From Haliotis asinina (taxonomy: Eukaryota > Mollusca > Gastropoda > Lepetellida > Haliotidae), in contig NC_090281.1 in NCBI RefSeq assembly GCF_037392515.1, positions 47,034,645 through 47,098,644 of the forward strand: a stretch of DNA of 64,000 nt, read 5' to 3'. The notes under the pieces are model-generated. The model saw nothing but the letters and a program-made list of their open reading frames with translations. It made no database searches and had not been told where the DNA came from. This document shows positions 11,840 to 23,500 of the stretch, piece by piece. Both the position numbers and the translations under genes were made by a program. Every line of letters begins with the position of its first letter. Position 1 is the stretch's first letter.

Positions 11840-12050
11840 TATCTGTAGTGGTTAGTTTTTTACAACAGTTGTGATATTGACTAACGTTTTACTGCCCTTT
11901 GTTGGTAGATTATTGTTTTGCTTTTTAATATTATGATACTGACTTACATTTTGCGGCCTTTCATTGGCAGATTATTGTATTGCCTTTTAATATTGTGATA
12001 CTGAGTAACTTTTTACTGCCCTTTGTTGGCAGAATATTGTCTGGATTCTC
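11840..12050 (+). repeat. ~65-bp triplication in LINE copy A 3' UTR
   Basis: Three units containing 'tttactgccctttgttggcagattattgt...ttaatattgtgatactgactaac' succeed each other before the 3' stem. The other LINE copies have one or two versions of the same 'ttactgtccttcgttgacagg' motif. Confidence 0.65.
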
Positions 12051-12459
12051 AATGTTCACGTCGCTATATGGCTGAAAGATTGCCGCCTGCGACGTTAAAC
12101 CACACATCCATCAATCAATCAATCAAAGATGGAGACCACTTATTAACTAATACATCTGATATTGCTAATAAACTTGGTGAAACACTGGCACAACATTCTT
12201 CTTCCACAAATTATGTACCTGAGTTCCAAAGATATCAACATCAGCAAGAAGAGAAATCTATAAATTTCACTTCAGATAACGGGGAAGATTATAACGAGGT
12301 ATTTTCAATTCATGAACTCCATACTGCTCTTGACCAGGCCCGTCATTTCCGTCATCGTGGCGAGATGCTATAGTAGTCCCAATACCTAAACCTGGACGTG
12401 ACCATACCGATCCTTCAAATTTTCGCCCAATTTCTCTCACAAGCTGCGTTTGCAAAACC

Positions 12460-13695
12460 ATGGAACGCATGATAAACAATAGACTAGTTTGGTACTTAGA
12501 AACCAATAACCTCATAACAGATATTCAGTGTGGCTTTCTTAAAAACAGAAGTACCATTGATCACTTGGTGCGTTTGGAGTCTTTTGTCAAAAACGCTATA
12601 ATTAATAAACAACATGCAGTGTCTATCTTTTTTGATTTAGAAAAAGCGTATGACACTACATGGAAATACGGCATTTTAAAAGATGTACATGCCTTTGGAT
12701 TGCGAGGCCGATTGCCTCTATTTATATCCAACTTTTTAAATGACAGGCAATTTCAAGTCCGGGTGGGTTCTACCCTGTCTGATCATTATAATCAGGATCA
12801 GGGTGTTCCACAAGGGAGTATTTTGTCTGTTACTTTATTTAGCGTTAAAATCAACAGTTTATCCAAAGTTTTAAATGATTCGATTGACGGATCACTTTTT
12901 GTGGATGATTTTAATATCTCTTGTCGTGGTAAAAATATGCATACTATTGAGAGGCAACTGCAGCTGTGTTTAAACAAAATTAATAAATGGTGTCTTGAGA
13001 ACGGTTTCAGATTTTCTAAATCAAAAACTAATTGTATACATTTCTGTAGACGATATAAACCACATAAAGACCCTGAACTATTTCTAAATGGCACTGCTAT
13101 TAAAGTTGTAAAAGAGGCCAAGTTCTTGGGATTCATTTTTGACTCGCATTTAACGTTTCTTCCCCATATCAAATTCCTTAAAGCTAAATGCCTGAAGGCA
13201 CTTGACCTTTTGAAAGTCATTTCTAATTGTAAGTGGGGAGGGGACCAAGCTACCCTCCTACAACTTTATCGACCATTGATCCGTTCGAAACTTGATTACG
13301 GTTCCATCGTATACGGTGGAGCTTGCACAAGCAACCTTAAACTTCTTGATTCTGTACACCACCAAGGTTTAAGACTTTGTCTTGGGTCTTTCCGAACTTC
13401 ACCTATTGACAGTCTTTACGTTGAAGCCGACGAACCATCTCTTGCACAACGTCGTATAAAATTATCCTTACAATACATTACTAAATTATACTCTAATGAT
13501 TCTAATCCTGCATACAACTGTGTGTTCAACCCACTTTATGAAGATTTGTATGACAAAAAGTCTTCTCTTGTTCCACCCCTCGGGCACAGAATTAAACCCT
13601 TTCTTTCTTCGGCCGGCATTGAGCTGGAAAATATAGCTCCCTCCTTTCTTCTCCTCCTTGGCAATTGGTTAGGCCACAAGTCGACCTCACATTAA
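12460..13695 (+). pseudogene. LINE copy B ORF2 fragment: RT
   Basis: RT motif A 'FFDLEKAYDTTWKYG', motif B 'QDQGVPQGSILSVTLFS' and motif C 'FVDDFNIS' are all present, then the thumb ('VVKEAKFLGFIFDSHLTFLPH'). The fingers are upstream in another frame (12379-12470, 'IPKPGRDHTDPSNF'). The frame ends at 13695 after a small deletion near 13650, and RNase H continues in the next frame. Confidence 0.8.
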
Positions 13696-14579
13696 CTTCT
13701 TTTAAAAAATCAGAAACTAATGAATTACAATATAAACAAGAATATAATCAATTAAAAACTAAATATAGCAATTACAAACCCTTATTTACAGATGGATCCA
13801 AGGACGGTGGCGCAGTGGCTTGTGCCACTGTCATTGGATCCAGAACAATATCTTCTAGAATTCCAGATAACAGTTCTATTTTTACCGGTGAGGCTAACGC
13901 CATATTAACAGCTCTTAAATATATTCAAAGACGCCATAAACATAAACAATATATAATCTATTCCGACTCTCTTTCTTGCCTTCAGGCGATTAAAAATCTT
14001 TCTTATAAACATCCACTTTTAATTGAAATTATTGAATTGTATAATGATCTTGCTACTGGCCAATACGACATCGTCTTTTGTTGGTTACCCAGCCACGTAG
14101 GCATTTCAGGGAATACACTGGCTGATCTTGCTGCCAAGGCGGCACTCAACAAATCTGTGACTCCACTTCTTATTCCATATTCAGATTATAAACCTACAAT
14201 TAGATCTTATATCCGTGATTTAATGCAGAAGAAGTGGGACACTCAAGTAGGTATCAATAAATTACATGAGATAAAACCGTATATTGGTTACACCTACTTG
14301 GGTTGTCAGTCCAGATTTGAGGAGGTCATTATGCGACGATGTCGCATTGGCCATACGCGGTATACACATGAGTACTTGTTAAAAGGTGAGGATCCTCCGT
14401 TTTGTATCCCTTGTGATGAAAGAATCACAGTCAAGCATGTTTTGCTTGACTGTGTTGAATATTCCATCACAAGGGATAACTACTTTACATCACGAAGTAT
14501 GAAGGATCTTTTTAGTAATGTTAGTTGTCATTTAATCATTGCGTTTTTAAAAGAATTAGATCTGTTTCAGAACTTGTAA
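13665..14579 (+). pseudogene. LINE copy B ORF2 fragment: RNase H and C-terminal zinc motif
   Basis: Reads 'LFTDGSKDGGAVACATVIGS', 'IFTGEANAILTALKYIQ', 'IIYSDSLSCLQAI' and 'WLPSHVGISGNTLADLAAKAAL', the RNase H catalytic set. It ends in 'CIPCDERITVKHVLLDC'. At the place where copies D and E have lost one base (around 14026), this copy keeps the full codon series, so it represents the ancestral frame. Confidence 0.8.
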
Positions 14580-15128
14580 ATAGATAACCATTTTATGATT
14601 GGAAGTTGAATCAGCAGATAACATTGTTAATGGCTGTATCCTCGAAGGGGGTTGAAGTACCGTAAAATTATTGTCCTCCTGAGAGGGTACGTAAGTCCCA
14701 AAACATTTGGAATCAGATTTAATCTTCCACATTTTTTAACTGTAGTATATGTGTCATCGTAATTTTTGGCTAATCTTGCATACAGTCGCCAGCAGCTGAG
14801 GGATGGTGTAAACCCAGCTAGGGACCATGCAGGTAGCAGAGGTACTGTAAGTCCCCATGGCCCCTTGTATGGTGATCTACCCTCTGTTGTTGGCGATCTA
14901 CGGTCTGTTTTTATATTGTACTGTCCCAATAATGATACTATTATTTTTTAAGTTTCCACACTAGTTTTAATAATAACTGTGATAATCTAGTGGTTTTACT
15001 GTCCTTCGTCGACAGGTTCTTCATAATATGCATATATATTCTTTTTGTCACGTATGTTCTCGTCACGATATGGCTGCAATATTGCCGATGTGACGTTAAA
15101 TATTAACTCACTCACTCACTCATTTTTA

Positions 15129-15350
15129 TATTGTACTGTCCTGTATAGATGCATTGTTTTAGGTCTATTCACTAGTTTTAGATTCTACTCTGTGATATTC
15201 TAGTTAGTTTTACTGTCCTTCGTTGACAGGGTTTTACAATATATGTGCTATTAATGTATTTGTAGTATTATAATTTCTGGTTCTCGTCACGATATGGCTG
15301 TAATATTGCCGATGTGACGTTAAATCTTAACTCACTCACTCACTCACATA
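15129..15350 (+). mobile_element. Second LINE 3' tail (solo 3' end)
   Basis: A second copy of the last ~220 bp of the LINE 3' UTR, 'tactgtcctgtatagatgcattg' to 'cacgatatggctgtaatattgccgatgtgacgttaaatcttaactcactcactcactcac'. Either a very short 5'-truncated insertion into the tail of copy B or a tail duplication. Confidence 0.7.
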
Positions 15351-16504
15351 TTATTATCACCGAGTGCAGAGTTACACTGTCAACATTATTTCCAAGACGC
15401 GAATTTTCTAAATCATTTAAATACATTGCAAATAGTGTGGGGAATAAAGTTTCTCCGTGTCTTACATCATTATTGTCAAACAATATAATGATAGCGTTGG
15501 TCTGCTAACACTGTGAAATGCCTTACAAAATCTATGAAGGCCCAAAATAGTTTACGGTTACTGTTTTGGAGCCTATCCGAAATAGTCGAAAACCCTTCAT
15601 AAAATTAGCTTGCTTTATCTAGCAGTACCTTCGTGTTGTCAACGGATTTTGTTCGTTGATAATAGACGCAAACACTTACTGATGCTGCTTAAGAGTGTAA
15701 AAGGACGGCATTCTGATGGATCATCTTGGTCACATTTATGTTTTTAATGTTGGTTGTGTAATACCCGCCTGCCACTTATCAGGAAACACACCTGAGTGTA
15801 GGACAAGTTTATAAAGCTACAAAGTGGAGACAAATCTACATTTTGAAGAAGTAATATATTCCTAAAACACATCATCAGAGCAACAGGCTTTGTCAAGATA
15901 TTGTTACGGCTGTCTATTGCATTTGATATATCTTCTTGTGTGATGGGTACCGGGTGTCTTGAGTTTTTTCGTTGATGTCGTCGACAGTGTCCTCATGTAC
16001 AGCCTCGTCAAGGCCGTCGTTAATCTCTTTGAAATAAGCATAAAGCTTGCCCAGCGTAATTTGTTTGTCTTTTGTTTTCATACAAAAAGGAATTTATGAC
16101 TTCCCAAAATTCTTTTGGCCTTTTTAATTTTTGTTTATGAAACTTTTCATTTGATTTTGTTTGGTAAAATTTAAACTGTTTTTTCTGAAATCTTTTGTCG
16201 TATTTAACATTCTTGTTCTATTGGCAAGATTTCTGTGCTGGTTATGATTTTTCCTTGGCAACAGAAAAATATGCATCTTGTGCGTGGTAAGAGTGCTTCG
16301 TATCTCTAACCATAACGCGTCTTTAGAGTCATTGTCCAGAATGTCGACGTGTGAAGAGCGCCTTTCTTTAACATAAACTGCTAGACCTCCGGTTTTACAA
16401 TGGTTCTTTTGCACTTTTCCATTATTCATGCACGCATTATATCCAGGAATATCTGTCTTATCATGATCATGGGCCTTGTTTTCCCGTAATCCAAGTCATA
16501 TTGT
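15351..16504 (-). mobile_element. Second LINE family, decayed EN and RT parts
   Basis: On the minus strand, 16429-16124 reads 'GGLAVYVKERRSSHVDILDND...ALWLEIR', an AP-like endonuclease core. Lower down (about 15640-15380) scraps of RT are visible: a 'FWAFIDFVR' type motif A region and, after a frame change, 'DVRHGETLFPTLFAMYLNDLE', the motif B pattern of RTE/CR1-like RTs. The sequences are not related to the I/Nimb-like copies nearby. Many stops; dead. The 131-bp array next to it derives from its endonuclease start. Confidence 0.6.
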
Positions 16505-17683
16505 CAGATACAGTTTATAACATCCGATGTATTACGTTCTAAGACCACGTACATTTAAGGATAAGTAGGAGAAAGCTTCCTTTGTTTCCTTTTTGTTTCT
16601 TACTTCTACAGGCGACGGTTGCATTGCAAGCTTGTGAGATACAGTTTATAAAATCCGATGTATTACGTTCTAAGACCACGTACATTTAAGGATAAGTAGG
16701 AGAAAGCTTCCTTTGTTTCCTTTTTGTTTCTTACTTCTACAGGCGACGGTTGCATTGCAAGCTTGTGAGATACAGTTTATAAAATCCGATGTATTACGTT
16801 CTAAGACCACGTACATTTAAGGATAAGTAGGAGAAAGCTTCCTTTGTTTCCTTTTTGTTTCTTACTTCTACAGGCGACGGTTGCATTGCAAGCTTGTGAG
16901 ATACAGTTTATAAAATCCGATGTATTACGTTCTAAGACCACGTACATTTAAGGATAAGTAGGAGAAAGCTTCCTTTGTTTCCTTTTTGTTTCTTACTTCT
17001 ACAGGCGACGGTTGCATTGCAAGCTTGTGAGATACAGTTTATAAAATCCGATGTATTACGTTCTAAGACCACGTACATTTAAGGATAAGTAGGAGAAAGC
17101 TTCCTTTGTTTCCTTTTTGTTTCTTACTTCTACAGGCGACGGTTGCATTGCAAGCTTGTGAGATACAGTTTATAAAATCCGATGTATTACGTTCTAAGAC
17201 CACGTACATTTAAGGATAAGTAGGAGAAAGCTTCCTTTGTTTCCTTTTTGTTTCTTACTTCTACAGGCGACGGTTGCATTGCAAGCTTGTGAGATACAGT
17301 TTATAAAATCCGATGTATTACGTTCTAAGACCACGTACATTTAAGGATAAGTAGGAGAAAGCTTCCTTTGTTTCCTTTTTGTTTCTTACTTCTACAGGCG
17401 ACGGTTGCATTGCAAGCTTGTGAGATACAGTTTATAAAATCCGATGTATTACGTTCTAAGACCACGTACATTTAAGGATAAGTAGGAGAAAGCTTCCTTT
17501 GTTTCCTTTTTGTTTCTTACTTCTACAGGCGACGGTTGCATTGCAAGCTTGTGAGATACAGTTTATAAAATCCGATGTATTACGTTCTAAGACCACGTAC
17601 ATTTAAGGATAAGTAGGAGAAAGCTTCCTTTGTTTCCTTTTTGTTTCTTACTTCTACAGGCGACGGTTGCATTGCAAGCTTGG
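16505..17683 (+). repeat. Tandem array, 9 x 131 bp
   Basis: Nine head-to-tail units of exactly 131 bp, starting at 16505, 16636, 16767, 16898, 17029, 17160, 17291, 17422 and 17553. Units 2-9 look identical by eye; the first differs at least at two bases (c for g and c for a near its start). The unit contains on the minus strand 'LNVRGLRT'-like codons, the start of a LINE endonuclease, contiguous with the LINE remnant before it. No ORF crosses the units. Confidence 0.95.
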
Positions 17684-18114
17684 GATATTTTTGACACCTC
17701 TAGTCCATATGAGACATGTTGTTTGTTGGTGTTTGTTGGTGTAGCAGGCTGCTTTCTGTGTGTAGTTGACTCGCAGTGAGGTTGTGAATGTTAATGACTT
17801 GCATGAGGCCATTGGGATTTCGTGCGACGGTGATAGGCTGAGGTCAGAGAGAAGTGTTTCTCATTGGCTGGGATGTGATGTTGAGTGTTTTGACTAGGTA
17901 ATTGGATTTCCCTGCCTTGCATCAAGTCGGAAAGCTGTTCGTGTATTTGATCAAGGTTTTGTGCATTTTCCCCTATGTAACCTACAAAAGACGATATCTT
18001 ACTGACCAGTATCATGAACATTGCATATAATACTTGTAATTATAAGTGGATGTTTAGAAGACATGTTTCAGAAACCCGAAGACATGAGAGAGAATCTCAG
18101 AATAATTGTTTCGA
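17684..18114. other. LINE-associated sequence, uncertain
   Basis: Flank of the 131-bp array. A 76-codon open frame on the minus strand (18021-17791) with a hydrophilic, Gln-rich stretch could be a piece of the ORF1 of the decayed LINE; nothing firm. Confidence 0.25.
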
Positions 18115-18262
18115 TTTAATCTGCTTGTATATACATCTTAGAGCTGTTAATGTGGCATTAGCCTTTGCTGTAAAGGTTGGGCTGCCATCGAGTAATCTTG
18201 AAGATACTGCACTAGCAAGTGTGCCACCATCATTTGAAATCCATCCTCGAAGATAGATTCGC
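18115..18262 (-). pseudogene. RNase H fragment of an I-like LINE
   Basis: Read on the minus strand, 18256-18120 gives a degenerate 'GWISNDGGTLASAVSSRLLDGSPTFTA' followed by 'ANATLTAL', matching the RNase H start of the LINEs here ('DGSKDGGAVACATVIGSRTISSRLPDNSSIFTAEANAILTAL'). The match stops at both ends. Confidence 0.6.
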
Positions 18263-18985
18263 AAGTATCATAAGTGTTTCCTGATTTATTCTACTGTTGT
18301 TTTGTTTGTGTTAGATCCACCTCTTAGAAATATCCATGATGAAGATGAGAAAAGCTGAGTCGGGGCTATTTTGTCGACATCCATTTTAGAAACTGTTATA
18401 TCAGATTTCATTGGTATTTGATTTGTAAACAGAACACTGATTTAGTATAAAGTATTGATGATGTTTGGGATTAGATTTTTTCAATTGTAGAGGGGCATGT
18501 GAGAATGAAATTGGGATATTTTTATGTACATTGTTATATATATGTATGTACATTCGTGAAAACATAGCGAAGATAACAGAAGGATAAACAGATTTTGGTA
18601 GTACTTTTTGGGACTTTCTAAACATCTCAATATCTGTGAAAAATTAATGTTGAAAAAATACCCGCCTTTCTTATAACGCTTTAACTATAAAATGGTATTG
18701 TATAGATGAAAATTTACAAAACTGATAAAATGCATATGATGAAGCCAAGGAGAAAAACAGATGATAAGAGGAAATTGAAGGAAATGTGACAATTTATTCC
18801 ATTCCTTTGGAAATGTTTTATCTGTATGGATATATATTACTTTTTTCCCACGTGCACTAGCATTGGCTGTGGTATGTTTGCAAAATGGAATATCCCCTAC
18901 GCTCGTGAAATTGAATGTGCACGTGCATACCGCGACAACTCTACCACTGAAACGGAGCATTGCTCGCTATATGAACCAAATCACC
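18263..18985. other. AT-rich stretch, no gene seen
   Basis: No recognisable coding or repeat content. Confidence 0.4.
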
Positions 18986-19085
18986 AAGACCCCACATTGT
19001 TCCACATTTTGGATGCAATGGCCTGCACTCTGTCCGGATTTAAGTTCAGTAGGACACCTTTGGACGATATTCAAACACGACTGAA
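18986..19085 (+). pseudogene. Tc1/mariner transposase scrap
   Basis: In the frame open from 18863 the last residues read 'MQWPALCPDLSSVGHLWTIFKHD', a decayed version of the DDE/D transposase block WPALSPDLNPIEHLWD. Only this block is left. Relic. Confidence 0.5.
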
Positions 19086-19104
19086 TGACCTCAGTCACAT
19101 ATAA

Positions 19105-19520
19105 ACTAATAGAAAATAGAAAATAGAAACTTGGATCGATGTGTAAATTTCGTATATCTCTTCATGATTACGGGATTAACCAACAACGAGAAAAGAAAGT
19201 CAGTGATAAATCCGGCACAGAATCTGTTTGTTTGCACTGTGAGATGAATGCTGTTGAAAACCAATAACTGTAAATAAAAAAAAAATATTGCAAGGCTAGA
19301 TTCACATTGTAACAAATATTCAGTACATCTGTTGTATATGTATTACGTCTAACATCTATGTAGCTGTTAAAAATATTTAACTGAAGATCTTCTTAATACA
19401 ATTTTGGCCATGTGACTCTGCCTGTATACCTTACAATACAATTGTACTGTGGGCCATGTGGCCTAAAATAACGAATAAACTGATGATGTTGACATGTACA
19501 CTATACTCAGAGTAGGGTTA
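19105..19520. other. No gene seen
   Basis: AT-rich DNA up to the insertion site of the large element. Confidence 0.4.
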
Positions 19521-19525
19521 TGAGG
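19521..19525. repeat. Left target-site duplication TGAGG
   Basis: TGAGG directly precedes the left TIR and recurs directly after the right TIR (32759-32763). Five bases match; a sixth does not on either side. Polintons usually give 6 bp. Confidence 0.7.
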
Positions 19526-19653
19526 AGTAGTATATACAATGGGGGTTTTAAAACACTTTCAAGAAAAGTCTCTACAAAGCCTTATTTACTAAATAAGGCT
19601 TTGGTTGGGTCCTTAGCTCTTGCTACTATTACCCCTACTACTTAACGTGTGTT
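19526..19653 (+). repeat. Left terminal inverted repeat, 128 bp
   Basis: Begins AGTAGTATATACAATGGGGG and is identical over all 128 bases to the reverse complement of 32631-32758. Contains a perfect hairpin (19575-19603) and the last 16 bases of the integrase gene. Confidence 0.95.
19575..19603. other. Hairpin in left TIR
   Basis: Perfect inverted repeat with 14-base arms (CAAAGCCTTATTTA / TAAATAAGGCTTTG) around a single C. Present in the right TIR at 32681-32709. Possible integrase or terminal-protein recognition site; inference. Confidence 0.7.
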
Positions 19654-20582
19654 ACGATTAATAATTCTTCTCTTACAAACCCCCTACCCGGCCCATCCCT
19701 CAAGTAGTACAAGTTAGGTTCGTCGGCTTTTATATCCACTTTATCTATGTTGTAAGTTTTGACTGACCATATAGGATCGGTGGCCCGCTTACGGCTATCA
19801 CCCTCGTGTTCCCCCGGCTGGTATAGATACCTCACTAGGGCCCTATCTGGTATCTGTTTCTCCTTCCCACGCAATGGAGCGGCCGACTCTGCAACTATTG
19901 ATTTTAGTTTGATAGCGTCTGCCGGTTTCTTACCGGTGAGACGGGTGACTTCATGGTTGATTGCCGACACCACCTTGGGTAACCTCGTGACCCATTCAGT
20001 CGATCGTTTTCCAGGGGTGGCCATCTCCCTAGCATACTGATGGCCGAACAAGCGCTCAGCCAAAGTCCTATTAAATCTCTCAACTATGGCTTGGCTGCGA
20101 TGGGCTCCGGCCGTGCCATGCCTGACCTTTGTATCGTGTTTGGCTAGCAGTTGTGACACGGCACCCATGAACTCCCGTCCGGGGTCAACTTGCAGCTCTG
20201 TTGGCCACGTCAGCGGGCTGCGTTTGTATATGCGTTCGAATCCTCTGGCTACCTGGGCCGAATCTTTCGTGGTCAAGGGTTCGGCTTCCTTGTAACGACT
20301 GGCTACGTCCACTACGGTTAAGGCATACTTGTACCTCTTGTCGTGGGGTAGGAACAGTAGGTCTGCCTGGTGAACGCTATTAGGTATGTTAATACCGAAC
20401 CTCCTTCTAGGCACGTAGCGTGGTGCCGGCAAATAGATCTGCCACAGGGCTTGTTTTTCAAGCCACGCTTTGGCTTCCTCCGGGGGTACTCGCGCTATTT
20501 TAGCTAGCTTATCTACTGCGCTAGCTCCTTTCCAGTACCCACGCGGGCTGTAGTAAATAGCCTCAAATTTTTTCATGTCCAT
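19638..20582 (-). CDS. Retroviral-type integrase (rve, D,D-35-E)
   Basis: 314 residues. An N-terminal helical part without a clear HHCC finger (residues 1-65) precedes the RNase H-fold core. D74 lies in 'HQADLLFLP', D133 in 'LQVDPGREF' and E168 in 'AIVERFNRTL', giving D-x58-D-x34-E. A small beta-rich C-terminal domain (about 270-310, 'KVDIKADEPNLYYLRDGPGRGFVREELL') resembles the chromo/SH3-like tail of Polinton integrases. It is expected to insert the linear genome through its TIRs. The start overlaps the end of polB by 20 bases in another frame (ATG at 20582; a second Met two codons on), so it is probably co-transcribed with or read through from polB. The TAG stop at 19638 lies inside the TIR. 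All catalytic residues are intact. Confidence 0.93.
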   Translation of the reverse strand: MDMKKFEAIYYSPRGYWKGASAVDKLAKIARVPPEEAKAWLEKQALWQIYLPAPRYVPRRRFGINIPNSVHQADLLFLPHDKRYKYALTVVDVASRYKEAEPLTTKDSAQVARGFERIYKRSPLTWPTELQVDPGREFMGAVSQLLAKHDTKVRHGTAGAHRSQAIVERFNRTLAERLFGHQYAREMATPGKRSTEWVTRLPKVVSAINHEVTRLTGKKPADAIKLKSIVAESAAPLRGKEKQIPDRALVRYLYQPGEHEGDSRKRATDPIWSVKTYNIDKVDIKADEPNLYYLRDGPGRGFVREELLIVTHVK

Positions 20583-23500
20583 ACGCGTATGTGTTTATCC
20601 CATCAATAGCTATCCAACGTTTCGTGTCCATAGGCGACAGGGACGTCTTGTTTATAGTCAGTCCGTATATCTTATGTCCATCACTTCTAAGTGTGTTCAT
20701 TTTATGCCTAAAGGTACGGGTCTTGAACAGGGCTTCCTTGAATCTGGCGTGTTTGATGTGTTGTTTCACCACATACTTCTTAACCCCCTTAGCCTTCCGG
20801 ATCTCACTATTGTCGGCTTTCAGTATGGAGTACATCTTAGGTCTCAAACCTATGTACTCGGCTATGGGCGTGCCAGCACACTCGTCCTTCATCTTACCTA
20901 GGACCTTTTTATTTACCGTACTGTGTATGGTATGGGTCTTAGGGTAGTCGCTGGTGTCGTATAAATCGAGGTGTTTTTTCATGTCCTCGTACACGTCCTC
21001 GGTTTGAATCTCCATCAGCAGGGAATCCGTGTCAGTGTACAGCACTTCACACCTGTCGCCGTACTGTTTCTTGAGCTCGTTGTAGTAAAAGTCGTACATC
21101 AGGTGTTTGGATAAATCGAGGATGCTCATCCCCACGTAAACAGGCCGGTTGAATTTTATGTGGCTTTTCTTCATGTGTAGGGCAACCAGGTTGTCTGTGA
21201 ATATCTTACTACGGTTGAATGCCGGACTGGCTATCAATCTCCTGAGCTTGTCTTCCTCACTCGACCGAACCAGCTTCACGGTCACGCGTTTCCTCAGGTT
21301 CTCCATAGTCTTACCAAACACCGAGTTGTTCATGAGCTTGTAGAGATTTTTCTCAAAATCACTGGTGGCTTTTTTTCGTAGGTCTGTGTTCATTCTGATG
21401 TAGGGCTCCATCCATGGGCTCTGGTCGAACATGAGCACCCTGTGTATTTTGGTCAGCCTCATACCCAACGACAGGTACAGCTGTAGGTTGCGATAGTGAA
21501 CGATGTACTTGGTCTTATTCATTAAGTTAGGCACGAGTTTTTCAACGTCTGTCACACGCCCACCTAACAAGTTATGTTGGTACTCAGACATCCAGTCTGG
21601 GTTAACCCTCATACGTTCGGGGGCCAGGGGGTAGCTGTTGTGCGATGTGTGTAATTCCTTGGTATACTCTAAGTCAACCTCGAGGATATAACCTTTGTTC
21701 GAATCTGGTGCAACCCCCATAACATCAACGTGGGGTACCCATTCGAATCCCCCTGTAGGTAGATACTGGCTCATGGCCCAGCCGTACAGGTTGTTTGCAT
21801 CGAGGTAGAGAATGTGATTGGTTGGCTTGTTAGGATCGTAACCTTTCACGTATTGATTATTTGCTTTCGCGTATCGTTTGGATGCCATGGAAATCCCACC
21901 TCGCAAGCCTTTCTCAATGAATAGGTGCATGTCGTAATCTGTGAGCAATTCCAAATTAACTCCGGTCTTTTTAAGCAAGGCGTCCCACGACAGACCTGGG
22001 CTGGTGTAATACCATGCGGGGTCGAGTTTATACTGCTTGAAACACGTCCGCCTAAACGTCTCAAACACGTCGGCTAACAGCAGTACATCTGTCCTCAAGT
22101 ACAGGTCGTGATAATCACCCAGGTTCTTACAACCCAGTTTATTCCATACGTTAGTCGCGTGCGAGTAATCATCTCGTGAGACGGACGCCTCATTCAGCTT
22201 GCTATAAAAGCAGTCAATAGGGGGTAGTCTGGTCTCGGTGAACTTGACCCAACTATCCATGTACTCATAGGGGTACACACCCTTCCTCATAAGCAGGGGT
22301 CTAGTCTCAGCGTCTGTGTATCGATCGGTGATAGGGAAGGTATTGTTGGCCTTGACCAGACTGTCGAGTGACAACAGGAGGAACTGAAACGAGTCAATGA
22401 ACCTAAGTCCGTTTAAGCTGAAGGAGATGTATCTCTCCATGTTGTTGGGGATGCACGTTATATTACCATCGATTTTCGCGATGGCCTGCATGATCAAGTG
22501 TGAGTCGTACCCTCTCAAGTTGTGAAAGACAACGGGGATGTTTATTGTCTTAGGGTTGATTTTAAGCTTGAGGTTGCACGCGCTGTGAGCGGCGCCTCTA
22601 TACTTACCAGTTATGTGGCAGTGATCTCTCACCGAATCACCGTTAAGTGGTGAGTCACACACGTGACAGTTAGTGCTACTAGCGTGAGCTAGCCTGTTGA
22701 CTCGGGTCATACGCATGGGAGCGATTCTATACAATACATTCCTAATAATTTTTTCTTCCTCCTGCAAACATTTTAGAAACCTTTCAGCCGCGTCAGGGCC
22801 CCTATACACTACCGGAGCTTTCGTTTCCCCGTCACAACGGACGACAATGTATCCAAACCCACAGGCTTTATGCTCTTGTATGGGGGAATCCCCCACCACC
22901 AAGGCTTCGAAGTCGGCGTATATGATATAAGGCACAGACATTTGGTTCTTGTGGTTACCGAATTTTAGGATATTATCACCTTCCTTAGGCATGTCGACTC
23001 GTATGGCCGTCTGCCCCACACCTTGGCAATCATCCCGGTGGGATTCTAATAAATCAGCTCGTGTGAAGCCATGTAGGCATCGTTCACAGAAGTGGGTCTT
23101 TTCTCTGTGTGCCGATTGGTCATACAACAGCCTGCTAAAGTGTTTTATCCATGTGTAGTGATACTTGTCACCTCGCTGGATCATGAATATATTGATAACT
23201 TGGCGATCCTTCACTTCGCTGACCCTGTGTACTATTGTTGTGTTACCTTCGTGCCCAAAGACATTTATAGCCAGATTATTCTGTTTTTCTACTTTAGTGA
23301 TCTGGGATATGGGGGTGGGTTCATCTATACCATCCCAGTTGAGCCCATCATCCTGAGGATAATTAGAAGGCCTGTTCGGATTAGTGTCAGCTGGAAATAA
23401 GGCTGACCTGATAGCTAACCTCAGGCAATCGTTTCCTCTATTCTTAACGTTTACTATGGCATGTTTGTTCCTATAGTAGGGGGGCAAGGCTAGGTATGAC

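Larger units (their letters stand above)
9990..12125 (+). mobile_element. LINE copy A (I/Nimb-like), 5'-truncated within RT
   Basis: Homology to the family starts abruptly at about 9994 in the middle of RT ('PQGSILSVTLFSIKINSL') and runs through RNase H to the 3' UTR. The element ends with the tail stem ('cgctatatggctgaaagattgccgcctgcgacgttaaa', 12063-12100) and a 4-bp simple repeat (ATCA)n at 12105-12125. This tail sequence differs somewhat from the other copies, so A belongs to a sister subfamily. 5' truncation is normal for target-primed reverse transcription. Confidence 0.85.
12126..15128 (+). mobile_element. LINE copy B, 5'-truncated and internally deleted
   Basis: Starts immediately after the (ATCA)n end of copy A, at a point matching 37329 of copy D. 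Relative to D, ~115 bp of the fingers region are missing near 12345 and a few bases near 13650, which breaks ORF2 into three frames (to 12373, 12460-13695, 13665-14579). The 3' UTR carries 'cctcctgagagggtacgtaagtcc' and ends with the family tail 'cgtcacgatatggctgcaatattgccgatgtgacgttaaatattaactcactcact' at 15060-15128. Copies A and B lie head to tail with no spacer. Confidence 0.85.

Noticed and set aside
16505..17683. Regularly spaced repeats as a CRISPR array
   Set aside because: The whole 131-bp unit is repeated with no variable spacers, in an animal genome.
20575..23400. Plus-strand ORFs antisense to the polymerase
   Set aside because: Shadows of a well-supported coding region with conserved motifs on the minus strand.
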